From Anisodus tanguticus (Eukaryota > Streptophyta > Magnoliopsida > Solanales > Solanaceae), in contig CM067546.1 of assembly GCA_034509755.1 (NCBI GenBank), forward strand, positions 11,496,970 through 11,560,969: a stretch of 64,000 nucleotides of DNA. Reading direction: 5' to 3'. The notes under the pieces were generated by a model, which was not told the origin of the DNA, searched no databases, and saw only the letters and a program-made list of their open reading frames with translations. Shown one piece after another: positions 1 through 12,710 of the stretch (the stretch's first letter is position 1; the number at the start of each line of letters is the position of its first letter). The translations under genes were made by a program, and so were the position numbers.

Positions 1-1675
1 TAGAGACCTTTGGATTCCTTAGCAAGCTCTGCGACGTATCATGCAACTCGCATGAGGGGTCTGCGGCCTGCAGGATGTGCTGTAGGAATTATTAGTGCCA
101 TTTTTCCAATTTTCTATAATTAGACCCCATTCGAGCGTTATATCATCTTTATCCATTTACTCAACCCTAATTATCTCCCAAACCCTCTATACAAGTTCTC
201 ATATGATCCAAGGCCAAAATCAAAGGCAAACTAAGTGAATCCAATATAGGGAATCATGAGATTATAGTTAGGTCGTTCTTCTCCTCGTTGTGCTGAAGAA
301 ATCCTTGATTTGGAGTAAATCTAGTGATTTGAGGTAAATTTCATCTCTTTCTCTCTTGTTCTTAAGTTTTTACATGTATTAGAAGGATGATTGTTGAAAA
401 ATCTTGTAGAACAAGTTCTTAGAATATTGAACCTTTCTTATTGTATTGTTGGGCTACTTGTATGGAGTTGTGAGTGTGATATGAAGTTGATGAATTGTTT
501 ATGATGCTATGGAAGTTAAGGAGAAAGACTGAAGGATCGAAGTGTGTTGATTTATACATAAGTTTCAATGTAGAATATGGTGTGAATTCTATGCATGATA
601 GGTGTTCGATGAAATGTATAAATGCGTTTTTCTATGAGTTATGAATTCATAATTGATACAAAATATTCCTATACTGTAGAGAATAATTTTTAGAGCATAC
701 GAGGACTCCCGGAATCCGTATAGCTAAAGCGACAAGGTATGTAGGGCTTATTCCTTCCTTTGGCATGATCTTATTTAGAGTGGAAATAAAATGGAACGCC
801 TTTCAAAATGATCCTATTCTTGATAACTTTCGTTACCATGTCTTTTCATTCCATTAGAGTATATGACTCTTGCTTGTGCCTTGTCGGGAGTACTTTCCGC
901 ACTGTATATATATCTTATTATTTGATAAAAGCTGATGTATGTTGTAACATAATGATAAGTTAGAGGATATCGACCTTCAGTCACTCCGACCATGTCTTAT
1001 AATGTCCCTTGAGGTCATTCATGCTTTTTAAATACATATATGTATCTATTTTCTATCGAGTCATGCTATAGTCAACCGGGTATGACATTTATATGTGCAT
1101 ACCACTACAGTTTGGTAGGTTATGATAATTCGCCCCGCGAAGAGGCTTGTATTACATTCTTATATTCATGTTCTACATGCCTTACATATTCAGTATATTC
1201 TTTCGTACTGACACCCCTTTATTGGGGCATTGTGTTTCATGCCCGCAGGTGCATGTAGACAGACAAACGCACCTTCTTTTTCGTTTTCCTAGTTCAGCAG
1301 TTGGTCATCGCATTCCTACTTGTTCAAGAGTTGTTGTATAGAGAGTGATAGGTTATGCTACATATGATTATATATATTTTGGGTATAGCGGGGCCCTATC
1401 CCAACCTTATGTCATAATGTACTATTCCTAGAGGCTTGTAGACTAGTGGTCGATGTATAATTGTTTTGTATGGCCTTGTCGGCCTTGTTATATATATGTT
1501 GGTTTAGCTGTCATTTGTTATATATTGTTATCTAGATCTCCATTATGATTTTCATTCTGAAGCGTTGTCGGCCTAGACGGTTATATATTCATATTATGAT
1601 ATATAGGTGGTACACTTGGGCCATTCATATGCCGGGTGCTAGACACCCCCCCCCCCCCAAGGCTGGGGTGTGACA
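1..1675 (+). mobile_element. Ty3/gypsy LTR, 3' part (window-edge truncated)
   Basis: Plus-strand LTR ending in GGGGTGTGACA at 1675. It is related along its length to the reverse complement of the LTR at 26507-28578: both share blocks such as TTCTCATATGATCCAAGGCC near position 200, a short stretch near 730 containing GACAAGGTATGTA, and the closing cytosine-rich terminus. By comparison with that copy, about 290 bases of its 5' end lie outside the window. No primer binding site follows, so it is either the downstream LTR of an element lying to the left or a solo LTR. A run of 13 C (1646-1658) sits just before the terminus. No coding capacity is visible. Confidence 0.8.
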
Positions 1676-1877
1676 GTAAAAATCACTATGCCCTTACTTT
1701 ACAATTTTGTATTTTTATTTTACAAAGCGCTAGCTGGAACAGGTAGAGTAATGTGTTCTATCTTTAGGAGAAAATGGGTACTGCTTAAGGTAGATAATAG
1801 GTCGTGCAAACTAACAATAGATATCATAATAGGTTCTCTTAAAACAAGGTTAACACCTTAAGATAAGGATCATGATG
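1676..1877. other. Unassigned stretch between LTR and copia fragment
   Basis: About 200 bases with no recognisable domain. A 63-codon open frame here shows no motif and is probably chance. It could be upstream sequence of the copia fragment that follows. Confidence 0.4.
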
Positions 1878-2333
1878 AATGCAATACCACCTACAAGACA
1901 CTCTGAGGGACAATCCACTAGAAGGCCACCACTGTTCAATAGACAATATTATTAGTGATGGAAGGCTCATATGGAGGATCACTTGCAAGCGGAGGATTAT
2001 GAGCTATGGGACAAGGTAATTGAAGGACCCAAATATCCCATAAAGGAGATAGAATATGAAACCAAAGTAAAGAAGGAAAAGGTTTAATATGTTCAAAGCG
2101 ACATAAAGATTCTCGAAAAGAATGCAAAACCCAAGAATGCCTTAATTTGTGGTCTTGGACATGATGAATACAACAAAATCTCCGGTTGTACAAAAGCCAA
2201 GAAAATCTGGGATGCTCTATAAAATGCTCATGAAGGCACCAGTCAAGTGAGGAAATTCAGAAAAGCCATGCTGGCTATTGACTACGAGAACTTTAGGATG
2301 AAGTTTGGAGAAACTATTGTGGAGAATCTTCTG
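1878..2333 (+). pseudogene. Ty1/copia gag fragment (decayed)
   Basis: One continuous reading frame with four stop codons (a TAG TGA pair, a TAA near 2086 and a TAA near 2220) reads as the N-terminal part of a plant copia Gag. Visible features are a PPLF start motif, the segment WKAHMEDHLQAEDYELWDKV, the segment ALICGLGHDEYNKISGCTKA, then KKIWDAL and HEGTSQVR, which are characteristic of the copia UBN2/DUF4219 Gag region. The frame continues to about 2333, where the sequence switches without a gap into a gypsy LTR at AGATCCCTCC. No protease, integrase or RT of this element is present. It is a truncated, dead fragment. Confidence 0.82.
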
Positions 2334-4558
2334 GAGATCCCTCCACAGGATGGAGGAGGTGGAAGGGCGTATATATATCCCAAAACGTGGGCAGCTCAGT
2401 CCTCATTTCATTTTCGACCCAAATTGTTCCTTAAAACTCCTAAGATCTCTCCTATCATTGAAGAATATCTCCCTAAGCGCATGAGGTGATTTCTCCATCA
2501 AAAGATTGGATGATTTTGAAGATCCCCTCTAACTAACCAACAAAGGTTGGGAGTGATCTTGAGTTTAGAAAAGATCTTTGTATAGAAGACTTATGGCTGA
2601 TTTCTGGTACGTTCTACTATATTTAATGATATTTAGCTTCTTGTATCTTAGATGATTGAGTTGGTAAAGGCGACTTTAGAAGAAATCAAGTTAACACCAT
2701 GATAAATATGTGATGATTATTTGATTGTGTTAATAAGGTTCTTGAGATATTATGACCAGAATTGTAAGATCTTGGTATTCTTTATGATCTCTATCCTTTC
2801 ATATCTTATTTGGAGATATTGATAAAGGAAACTTATGATAGTTAAACTAAGAACTCCATGAAGAAAATCTATTATTCTTGGATTGTTTTTGGGTAAAATG
2901 TGAAGATGATCATGGCTAGAAGTTGGAGTATGTATGTTATTGTTGTTGTAGTTCTTGTGGTTGTTGTGGTTGAGGTTGTGGTTAAGGGAAGTTAGTAGCA
3001 TGTTGGTGGCTCTGAACTCTATAGTTTGAGAAGCACACCTTTTAGGTGCTCGTTGGATTGTCCGAGTAAATCAATTTCTAATTATTCATCTTATTTTGAT
3101 CCAAACCTTCTATATTGTGTAGATGATCACTCGTAAAGAGTTCGAGCCTTCGAAAGGCATTGGTAACTAAGAGACGCAGGTATGTAAGGCTATTACCTTC
3201 TTTCATAAGCATGAGATCCAAATTATTTATCGTTTTAAAAAAGAAATGCCAGAGAATCATCCTATTAATATGTTGCTTATCCCTTTTCGGGAGTAGTTCC
3301 ATTGCTATTATTGCATCCCTTGTTCATTGTTGATCTTTCGGTTGAGACCATACTCCCTATTGATGTATACTCTCAAGTCACAGTCTTGTATACCGACAAA
3401 TTTTTATTGAAAAACACAAGAAAAGAGCGAACTAAAGTTAAAGGCTAAAAATCGTGGTTACCTTCAAAGGACGAGTCTCATTCTCATGTTGTTTTCCTTC
3501 ATTGAGCATATCGTTTATCTCTATATTGTAATTTATGTATCATGTTTGTCTTTGAACTTCACAGACCTCATAAAGGATGGTTCCAAAGAGTTGGTCGTCG
3601 AGTCAACAAAGAGTCATTTCAAAGCACAGTCAAAGAGTTTATAAGTTTCAAAGAGGCCAAGAGTTATTGTTATCATAGTATATTATCCACACTACCGAAC
3701 CTATGCCGGTGGTCAGTTATATACAAAGATATATATATTATTTACACCACCGTTGTGACCAACTTGTGGGAAGTTATACATGTACATTATACACACCGCA
3801 CTGCACTATAGTCGATCGGGAAGGTACTTATATGTGCATCTATACATACATATCAGGGTGTACCTAAGGGAAGTGACATATTACACCATGGATTATAAGA
3901 CGAGGGTAGATTACAAACCACGATTTCTATACCAAGAGTTCAGTACATTTTTAGAGTTTTATTGTTTGCCCCATGTGGCCTACATGTTATTAGAGTATCA
4001 AATTACTTTTATGATTCTCTTTACAACTTATATTTTCATATTTTAATTTATGCTTTACATACCAGTACATTTCATTTATACTAACGTCCCGTTTGCTGGG
4101 GGCGCTGCATATCATACTGCAAATTCAGATATAGGTGTAGATAGATCTCCCTAGTAGGAGCTGGTTTAGTTCTACGAATCGAGTGGTGAGCTTCACTTCA
4201 TCCGAAGCTTTTGAATTATAGTTATGAGCTGAGTTTGGTACATGTACAGTTGATGGGTAGGTCGGGCCCCTATCTCGGTCATATCACCGTTATGTTTTCC
4301 ATAGAGGCTTGATAATTTAGTTGGCATATTCAGTTGATCTATACGATGACCTTATCAGACTTGTACCATATAGTATATAGTGTTTGGAATTATAGTACTC
4401 CTCTTGTTGTGATGTCCAGATGATGTCTTTTATATTCATGTTGTTATGGCATTGTCATCCACATTTTCTATTCAGTTTATAGGTTACGTTTTAGAGTGGT
4501 ATGCTCGAGCAATTACGACACTAGGTGCCGGCCACACCCCCTAGTTTGAGGTGTGACA
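2334..4558 (+). mobile_element. 5' LTR of gypsy-like element 1, 5'-truncated
   Basis: Matches 9492-11797 along its length (for example the segments around GTATATATATCCCAAAAC, GAGTTGGTAAAGGC, and GGGGGCGCTGCAT near the end). It ends in GTGTGACA at 4558, directly followed by a primer binding site. The first roughly 315 bases of the LTR, as seen in the 3' copy from 9176, are missing and replaced by copia gag. The two LTRs have many substitutions and small indels, so the element is old. No reading frame of note. Confidence 0.85.
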
Positions 4559-4575
4559 AATTTGGTATCAGAGTA
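4559..4575 (+). other. Primer binding site (tRNA-Met type) of element 1
   Basis: The sequence TTTGGTATCAGAG lies two bases after the LTR end. This is the usual TGGTATCAGAGC site complementary to the 3' end of plant initiator tRNA-Met, and it fixes the plus orientation of the element. Confidence 0.85.
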
Positions 4576-7500
4576 GTTTAGTCCTAGAGAGTTTACAAGC
4601 AGTGTCTAGCAGAGTCTTGTTTATGGGTGTGTTGTGCACCACACTTATAAGTGAGAGGCTGTCGGGCATTTAGGGATGGTTTCCATTCTTTCATCTCATA
4701 GATCGTGCTGTAGATCTGAGTTGTGAAAATTCCTGTCTAACTCGTGCTTTACACAGTTTCAGCTCTGACCATAACCAGAAATACCTCGGTTAACTCATAT
4801 TTACAAACAACCACGAAAGATTCTGACCAATATTTTTGAGACACCACATGTGCGAGTCTGACATTGAAATTTGAGAGTATGAACGACTGTGTCCTCCTTA
4901 TATATGAAGGAAGTGATGTAAGTTTAGAAAGATAAAGCATCGATTTCAAATATATAGAAAGAGTAAGGTGGTGGAGGTACCAAATGCTTGAAATGCGGAA
5001 GATGGTAATGAGGTTAGAATTTAGATAGAGTAATGAAATCCTCGTTGTCCCATTTTCAGTGGTGATAGAATCACAATGAGAAGTACCTATTTCTGTTACT
5101 GATTTATTGATGTTAATGAACATAAGTTTCAAAAGATACGGGACCTCAGGATTAAGTAGGGATTTAGCACGATCCTTAGTATGGATGGTTCTGAAGAAAA
5201 TTATGGTTAGGCAGTGATACCCCTTTAGAGAACATGTACATAATGTTCTTGGAAATTGTTAGCCAAGTATGACCTTGATATAATTTAAAGATTTATCGGG
5301 CTCGGTATGGAGCCCTTTGAACGAAGGGTAAATTCTTCCTTCAATGAGACTCCTGCCAAAAATAGAGAAGGGGAGAAAGTTTGATACATGAAAGGTTATA
5401 TTATGAGGATATAGATGAGGAAAAAAGGTGAGATCGATAGCATGAGAATAATGCAAAGGTAAATGAAACATTGGAATAAATGTATAAAATAATTATGAAT
5501 TGTGAAATAAAGTATATCAGGATGGCAAGTCGTGGCCAACAAAGATAGAAAGAAGTGAAAGTGGTAATGGTTGGGGTGTTGAGAGGAAGGTGTCATGAGG
5601 CCAAGTATCTATTACGAGATTTGACTAAGCCAGAATTCGATGGGATAGGTCGTCAAGATGATTTAGCCATTAAATTAAGAAACATTAATGTCAAGTTGAT
5701 CCTTCTGGTAAGATAGAATAAGAGTCGAAGACCTTCGAGATGCTATAATAAGATGTATCGTGGAATGCTAAAGTAAGCAAGTAGGCATTAAAGGAATAAA
5801 CTGCAAAGAATAACGATCCTTAAAGGTTAGTAAGGAATAAGCCCCCAAGGGTAACGTCTTTGTTATTGGAATTATTTGTGTTAGTCATGAACATCTGACA
5901 CCTTACTTATGCGAGCAATTCAACGACCTTGTTAAGTGATATTGCTTTAAGGCAATTTGTGACTTGTAGAAGGATTGTAAATTATAAGGAATGATGAATG
6001 GATGACCTGATATTTTAAGAGGGAAGTCCGGACGCGAGAGAAGTAATACATGGGAGATGGTGCGGGAAAGAACAGACGTAGACTCATATGATAGTCTAGT
6101 AAGCAGATGCAAGGGTTACAAAAAGATGTTTTGTGACGACTAAGGTTTCGCTACCCATATTATGTGGATATGTCATGAATGTTGACAGATATATACGTAT
6201 GGACAGTATGAAAGAAATGATAGCGGCTTCCCAGTGAAAGAGGTAAGACAATGACAAGGACCGCTAAATGTAAGGGATTCACCCAGGAAGGCATGAAAAA
6301 TAAATAGATATGAAATCATATGTAGGCTCAAGATGAGTATTCTGAATTTATGAATAAGACGATAGGTCGAGTTTCATCGAGAAAGGATGTATACAGAATC
6401 TAGAAGGAGATGAGTTAAACAGTCGGATGAGCCATTAGACAGTGCTATGACTATATTAAAGGACTATCTTAGCATTTGAGGATTTGATTTCTCAAGCAAG
6501 CGGCAGAGATTCTAATGAAGTATTTCAAGCATAAAGTAATTGTGAGAAGGGCTAATATAAATCAATCGAGCTGAAGGGCTATGGATCCTAGAAGTAAAAG
6601 CCAACGATCAGAGATAATACCCATAGTGAATGATATGAGGGGTAATGGTCAAGAGATAAGCGGTAAAAAGTTAGGGATATAATAGATCCCGCAAGAATAT
6701 ATGTTACAAAATTGCTAAAATCATATCGTTGATAGATATCTACTAAGAACAAGAGAGGGATTTAATCCGCATACAGATGGGAATAACTCACTGGAAATAG
6801 TGACGGTTGAATAAGGACCAAGATTTAATTTTAGAGTAGAGAAGAAGGCTAGATATAGAAAGAACCCCTGAATAATAGAGGTCGAGATCAGTCGATGCAT
6901 TGCAAGGTGCTTACCCAGAAAAAATAAGAGGACGATGTTGTTTAAACCTAACGACTGGATGGGAAAGCTAACCCCACGATTTAGGGTCCACAAAAGTGAT
7001 CCCACATTGGAATTATAACCACGAGGATCTTTAGTGTAAAGTTGAGATGAGTTTCTCCTATTCATAAGTAAAGGAGCTCTCTCGAATGGGTCGCAAGGGT
7101 ATAAGTAATCATGAGCCCTCTTAAAGAACATAACAGTATAGTGTTGTTCCAGCCAACCGATAGAGAGTCCGAACATGAGACCAAATCAATGATAAAGGTG
7201 TTATATAAAACTCAGTGGTATCCTCCTTTAATATATGAAGTGGAAGATGACCGTATAGGAGTTCGGTCCTATGACCCTTTAAGGCGTAGGTCCAACAGAA
7301 CATAATAACAACCTTTAGAGTAATCTAAGATGAGATACGTAAATGGTTTAGTGCTCTAATGTTAACAAAGTGATACGCTGGGAATATTTGTGTAACCCCA
7401 ATGGCAAAAGAAAAAGAAATAACTAAGGGAGAGTTGGAAGTGGCTACCATCAGAAGGTAGGATTCCGTGATAACAGAGCCAATGCCAGAGTTAAAGCGAG

Positions 7501-9158
7501 ATAGAGTTCTCCAGCACTAAGTCAATTGTGTGTCCTAAGTTTAGTGGGATTATGAAACAAGATTAGAGCGGAGGTGCCTTGTTCCCGCTATTTCGTTCAT
7601 CTAGATTCGATAAGGACGTATTACGTTATCGAAGATATGGGTTGATATGATAAGGGTAAGCATAGTAGTGCCAAATGTTGGGCATAACAACCCAATAATC
7701 AACATGGAAGCACAAATCATCCGAGGCCCAGAGGATTATCACCAAGAATACAAATTCCCACCTAGAGAAGATAACATGGTCTGAAGATAAAATCTTCGTA
7801 TGGGTTTATAAGTATCATTCCCCATAATTGCTAGTCAACAAATTTACAGCGTTGACCCCGTTCTTGCCAAATAGAGTTATTCGCGCAGTTAAGGATTATA
7901 TTAGCTATCCATTGACAAGAGGTCGTAAAGTTCCAGGATGTTTAAATACTCGTACATCAAGTAGAAGGGGCTCAGTGCAGTACAATTTCAAGATTCTCCA
8001 AGGACAGTTTAGAAGTATAAAGAGAGCCTATGTAGTTCACTCCTAAATATGTGGTCGAGCCGAACACACGATTTAGATGATTGAGGGTATGATACATGAA
8101 GGTATGCCTGATCTATATGAGGAATGTGATGATCATCTACCATGTTATGAGATGCATCATACGGTGGTTATTACATTACCATTGAGATAGACCCTTATAA
8201 GACCTTGTATGGTCGGGGGTATAGATTGTCGACCAATTTCCTTGACATAAGAAAATAAAGAGTTATTTAAACATGTGTTGCTTCTGTTAGTCCTTAGAGC
8301 TATGCAAGAAGTAAAGTTTTTATAGGAATGAATGTTAATAGTCCAGGATTACGGGATGTCAACTATCGGTGTGCGATGCTGAGATTTAAAGGAAGATGAT
8401 CATAATGGGATATCCTTGAGGGCTTTACTCATAAAGGTGTAACAAGAATTTGGCTAGTAAGGCAAGCTTAGCTCCAGATACAGTGAACCATATAAGGTTA
8501 CCCAAAGATTTAGCCAAGAGACCTTCCCGCTTGAGGTTACCTCAGTTTTCACACATTAATAGCACCAAAGTATATAGGCGGCTTCTCTCATATTTCACCT
8601 ATCAGGAATGTTCAGATTATTAAAGACCTATCTTATGAAGAGGTCTCAAGTACTATCCATTATCACTAAGTCCAGAAGTTTCAGACTTGTGAGATGGCAT
8701 TCATTAACATACTATGAAAGAGCAAGGGTATAGACATAATATTATGGGTGATGGAGAAAGGCATGAGATCTAAATATTCTCATATAGTCCGGACATCAAG
8801 TTCATGTAATACTCGTGCGATATGATTCCCTTGTTCCTACTCGATAGTCATAAACTTGTTTTATGCACCTATGCAGATGATGATCATCACATAGATATGA
8901 CATGAGCGACTCAAACACCAAGACTGGATAGTCAAGGTAAGTTATTGGTTTCCCTTTTATTTACCATGATATATAGACGGTCGTGTGAGGCCAGTATGAT
9001 ATTAAGTTACTTTAGATGGCCCTATGTGGCACTTGCGTTGATTCTGTTTAACAGGTTTGGATTATTCCTATTTATAGAGAGAACTCTATCAAAGTTCCAT
9101 TAAAACCCAATGAGCTAAAGTCTTTCATTTATGCTCTCTAACATTCAAGGACAAATGT
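4576..9158 (+). mobile_element. Interior of element 1, no detectable gag-pol
   Basis: About 4.6 kb bounded by a primer site and a polypurine tract. No reading frame longer than about 150 codons exists on either strand, and none shows Gag, protease, RT, RNase H or integrase motifs. The first 170 bases resemble the leader of Solanaceae gypsy elements (compare the leader at 26310-26505, reverse strand: shared GTGTGTTGTGCACCACA-like text and a nearby AGATCGTGC). The rest is unrecognised. Structure (long LTRs, non-coding interior of several kb) fits a LARD-type non-autonomous element, or an autonomous one decayed past recognition by eye. Confidence 0.6.
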
Positions 9159-9175
9159 TTCTAAGGGGAGAAGGA
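9159..9175 (+). other. Polypurine tract of element 1
   Basis: TCTAAGGGGAGAAGGA immediately precedes the 3' LTR start TGTTACACCCCG. It is a purine-rich primer for plus-strand DNA synthesis, in the expected position. Confidence 0.8.
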
Positions 9176-10891
9176 TGTTACACCCCGTCCTATTTCGTAT
9201 GATCGAATGTACAATTAGTCGATTTGAGCTTCGACAACCTGAGACCCGTCCTGAGGGTCACGTATGACTTATGTGAGTGTAATGGAGGTATACGGAAAGT
9301 TGGAAGTCAATTGTATTAAATAAATTACATCTCGGCAAATTTTGGCAAAAATTAGACGATACGCTAAGTGATCTGGCCCACGGAAGCCGATCCAACTAGA
9401 TGATTGAGCCACTGATGAATGCCCCTATTTCCCCACCACTCTACCACCATATGCGGTGGAAAATGTGGCCGCATATGGGGATCTATGCTGTAGATCCCTC
9501 CGCAGGCTAGAGGCGGTGGAAGGGTGTATATATATCCCAAAACATGGACAACTCACTGCTCATTTCATTTTTAATCCAAATGGTTCCTAAACATTCCTAA
9601 GTTCTCTCCTAGGATTTTCTTATCATTAAAGAACATCTCCCTAAGCCCATGAGGTAATTTCTCCATCAAAAGAGTTAGATGATCTTGAAGATCCCCTCTA
9701 ACTAACCAAGGGAGGTTGGGAGTGATCTTGAGTTTGGAGAAGAGCTTAGTATGGAAGACTTGTGGCTGCTTTGAGGTACGTTCTACCCCAATTTAATGAT
9801 CTTTAGCTTCCTGTATCTTAGATGGTGGAGTTGGTAAAGGCAACTTGAGAAGAAATCAAGTTAACATGATAAAGATGTGATGATTATTTGGTTGTGTTAA
9901 TAAGCTTCTTGAGATATTATGACCAGAATGGTAAGATCTTGGTGTTCTATATGATATCTAGCCTTTCATAGCTTAGTTGGAGTTATTTATGAAGACAACT
10001 TATGATAGTTAATCTAAGAGCTCCATGAAGAAGTTACTATTGTTCTTGGATTGTTTTTGGGTAAAATTTGAAGATGATCATGGCTAGAAGATGGAGTATG
10101 TATTGTTATTTTTGTTGTAGTTGTTGTGGTTGTTTCTATTGAAGTTGTGGTTAAGGGAAGTTAGTAACATATTGGTGGATATGAACACCATAGTTTGAGA
10201 AGCATGCCTTCTAGGTGCTCGTTGGATTGTATGAGTAAATTGATTTCTAGTTGTTGATCTTATTTTGATCCAAACTTTCTATATTGTGTAGATGATCACT
10301 CATAAAGTGTTCAAGGCTTTGAGAGGCATTGGTAACTAAGTGATTCATGTATGTAAGGCTATTCCCTTCTTTCATAAGCTTGGCATCCAAAGTATTTATC
10401 ATTTTCAAAAAGAAACGCCAAAAATCATCATATTCATATGTTGCTTATCCCTTTTTGGGAGTAGTTCCGTTGCTATTATTGCATCTCCTGTTCATTATTG
10501 ATATACCGATTGATACTATACTCCCTCTTGATGGAGCCTCTCAAATCACAGTCTTGTATACCGACAAATTGTCATTGAAAAACATAATAAAAGATCGAAC
10601 CAAAGTTAAAGGCTAAAAGCCGTTGTTACCTTCAAAGGATTAGTCTTATTCACATGTTGTTGTTCTTTATTGAGCATATATTTTATCTCGTTATTGTACT
10701 CTGTGTATATTGTTTGTCTCTGAACTTCACATACCTCATAAAAGAGGGTTCCAAAGATTTAGTCATTGAGTCAACCAAGAGTCGTTTCAAAGCAAAGTCA
10801 AAGAGTTTATAAGTTTCAAAGAGGCCAAGAGCCATTGTTATCACAGTATATTATCCACACCATCGAACCTATGTCGGTGGGCTGTTATATA

Positions 10892-10940
<49 letters not shown>

Positions 10941-11797
10941 TATTTACACCATCATTGCGACCAGTCAGTGGGAAGTTGTACATGTACATTATACACATTG
11001 CGCTACGCTATAGTCGGGCGGGAATGCACTTATATGTGCATCCATACATACACCTTAGAGTATACCTGAGGGAAGTGACGTATTACACCTTGGGTTATAA
11101 GCCGAGGGTAGATTACAAATCACAGTTGCTATACCAAGAGTTCAGTACAGTTTTAGAGTTTCATTGTTCGCCCAATGTGCCCTACAGGTTATCAGAGTAT
11201 CAAATTGCTTTTATGCTTTTCTTTACAACTTATATTTTCCTATTGCTAATTATGTTTCTCTTTACAACTTATATTTTCATATTGCTATTTATGCTTTACA
11301 TACCAGTACATTTCATTCATATTGATATCCCATTTGCCGGGGGCGCTGCATGTCATGTTGCAGATTCAGATAGAGGTGCAGATAGACCTCCCTAGTAGGA
11401 ATTGGTTGAGTTTTGAGAATCGAGTGGTGAGCTTCACTTTCTCCGAAGCTTTTGAGTCAAAGTCATGAGCTGAGTTTGGTGCAGATACAGTTGATAGGTA
11501 GGTCAGGGCCCTATCTTGATCATATCAGAGTTATGTTTTCCATAGAGGTTTGTAGATTTGGTTGACATATTCAGTTAATCTGTACAACAACCTTATTAGT
11601 ATTGTACCATATCGATATAGTGTTTGGAGTTGTGGTATTCCTCTTGTTGTGACGTCCAGATAATGTCTTGTATATTCATGTTGTTATGGCCTTGTCAGCC
11701 ACAATTTATGTTCAGTTTACAGGTTATGTTTTAGAGTGGTATGCTCGGGCCAGTACGACATCGGGTACCGGCCACACCCCCAGTTTGGAGTGTGAGA
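9176..11797 (+). mobile_element. 3' LTR of element 1
   Basis: Starts TGTTACACCCCG after a polypurine tract and ends near GTGTGAGA (expected GTGTGACA, one change). From 9492 on it matches the 5' LTR at 2334-4558. It contains a palindromic CCATATGCGG / CCGCATATGG pair near 9450-9478 and an AT dinucleotide run at 10895-10932. A 146-codon open frame in it (10955-11395) lies wholly in LTR sequence and is not a gene. No clear target-site duplication could be paired because the 5' end of the element is lost. Confidence 0.85.
10895..10932. repeat. (AT)n microsatellite
   Basis: About 18 AT units inside the 3' LTR. The other LTR has only a short ATATAT stretch at the matching place, so the expansion followed insertion. 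Confidence 0.95.
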
Positions 11798-12562
11798 TCT
11801 GGTGCAAGGCACAATTTTTCGCAATAGCGAATGGTGTATCGCGTCAGCGAATGGGGTGTGGGGGGGTTCGTCTTCGCATTAGCGGGCAACTTACCGTGTT
11901 TGCGAAGAGGAAAAGGGGTATGGTCCGGGTCAAGGCAACCTATCGCAATCACAATTGGCCGGTCGTGTTCGCGATGGTTGAGCCGAGTCTGGAGCGCGAT
12001 CGCGAGGCTGGGCTCGTGTTCCTGTAGAAGGATCGGGGCTGGACAATGTTTAATTCTTTAATTCGAACTCACTCCTCATAAATTCACATTTTGGGTTTTA
12101 GAATTTGGTTTGAGGTGATTTCAAATGCTAGGATCACGATTTGGCTCGTGGTTAGTTTCTAAACCCTATTTAGTTTATTTCTATTGATTTCTTCCATTAA
12201 ATTAGTATTAAAAAATTCATGATTTTGGTTGATAGAAATGAGGGTTTTATCCCTAAAGTAAAAATTAAACTTAGACCATTTAGGTTATAGGTGAACTGAT
12301 TTTCAAATAAAATTCAAGTTTTACCCTTGAGGGCTCGGGTCTGACTTTTGGATTGACTTTTTGGACCTGAGTTATAACTATATCAATATGGGTGTCCATG
12401 GACTCATTTACTTATGTACGTCACATACTTGATAGATTGGGAGCATTATGAGGCAGTTCGGAAGGGGAAAGCACTTTCGTGATTTGTTTGCTCAGCTTTG
12501 AGGTATGTTAAGACATCTTAGACTTTGTTTGAAGGACGTTTCGATAAGTAAATTAAGCTTAA

Positions 12563-12564
<2 letters not shown>

Positions 12565-12625
<61 letters not shown>
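12565..12625. repeat. (AAT)n microsatellite
   Basis: About 20 uninterrupted AAT/TAA units. On the minus strand it yields poly-Leu or poly-Ile open frames that are not genes. Confidence 0.97.
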
Positions 12626-12671
12626 GGGGTAAGGGCGAAAGAGGTGGTCTCGTATTCGTGGTTTGACTAGT

Positions 12672-12710
12672 CGAGCCGAGCCGAGCCGAGCCGAGCCGAG
12701 CCGAGCCGAG
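12672..12710. repeat. (CGAGC)n pentanucleotide repeat
   Basis: Nearly eight perfect tandem CGAGC units, GC-rich within AT-rich surroundings and 46 bases from the (AAT)n tract. Confidence 0.97.

Noticed and set aside
10955..11395. 146-codon plus-strand frame
   Set aside because: Lies entirely within the 3' LTR of element 1; the matching 5' LTR region does not keep the frame.
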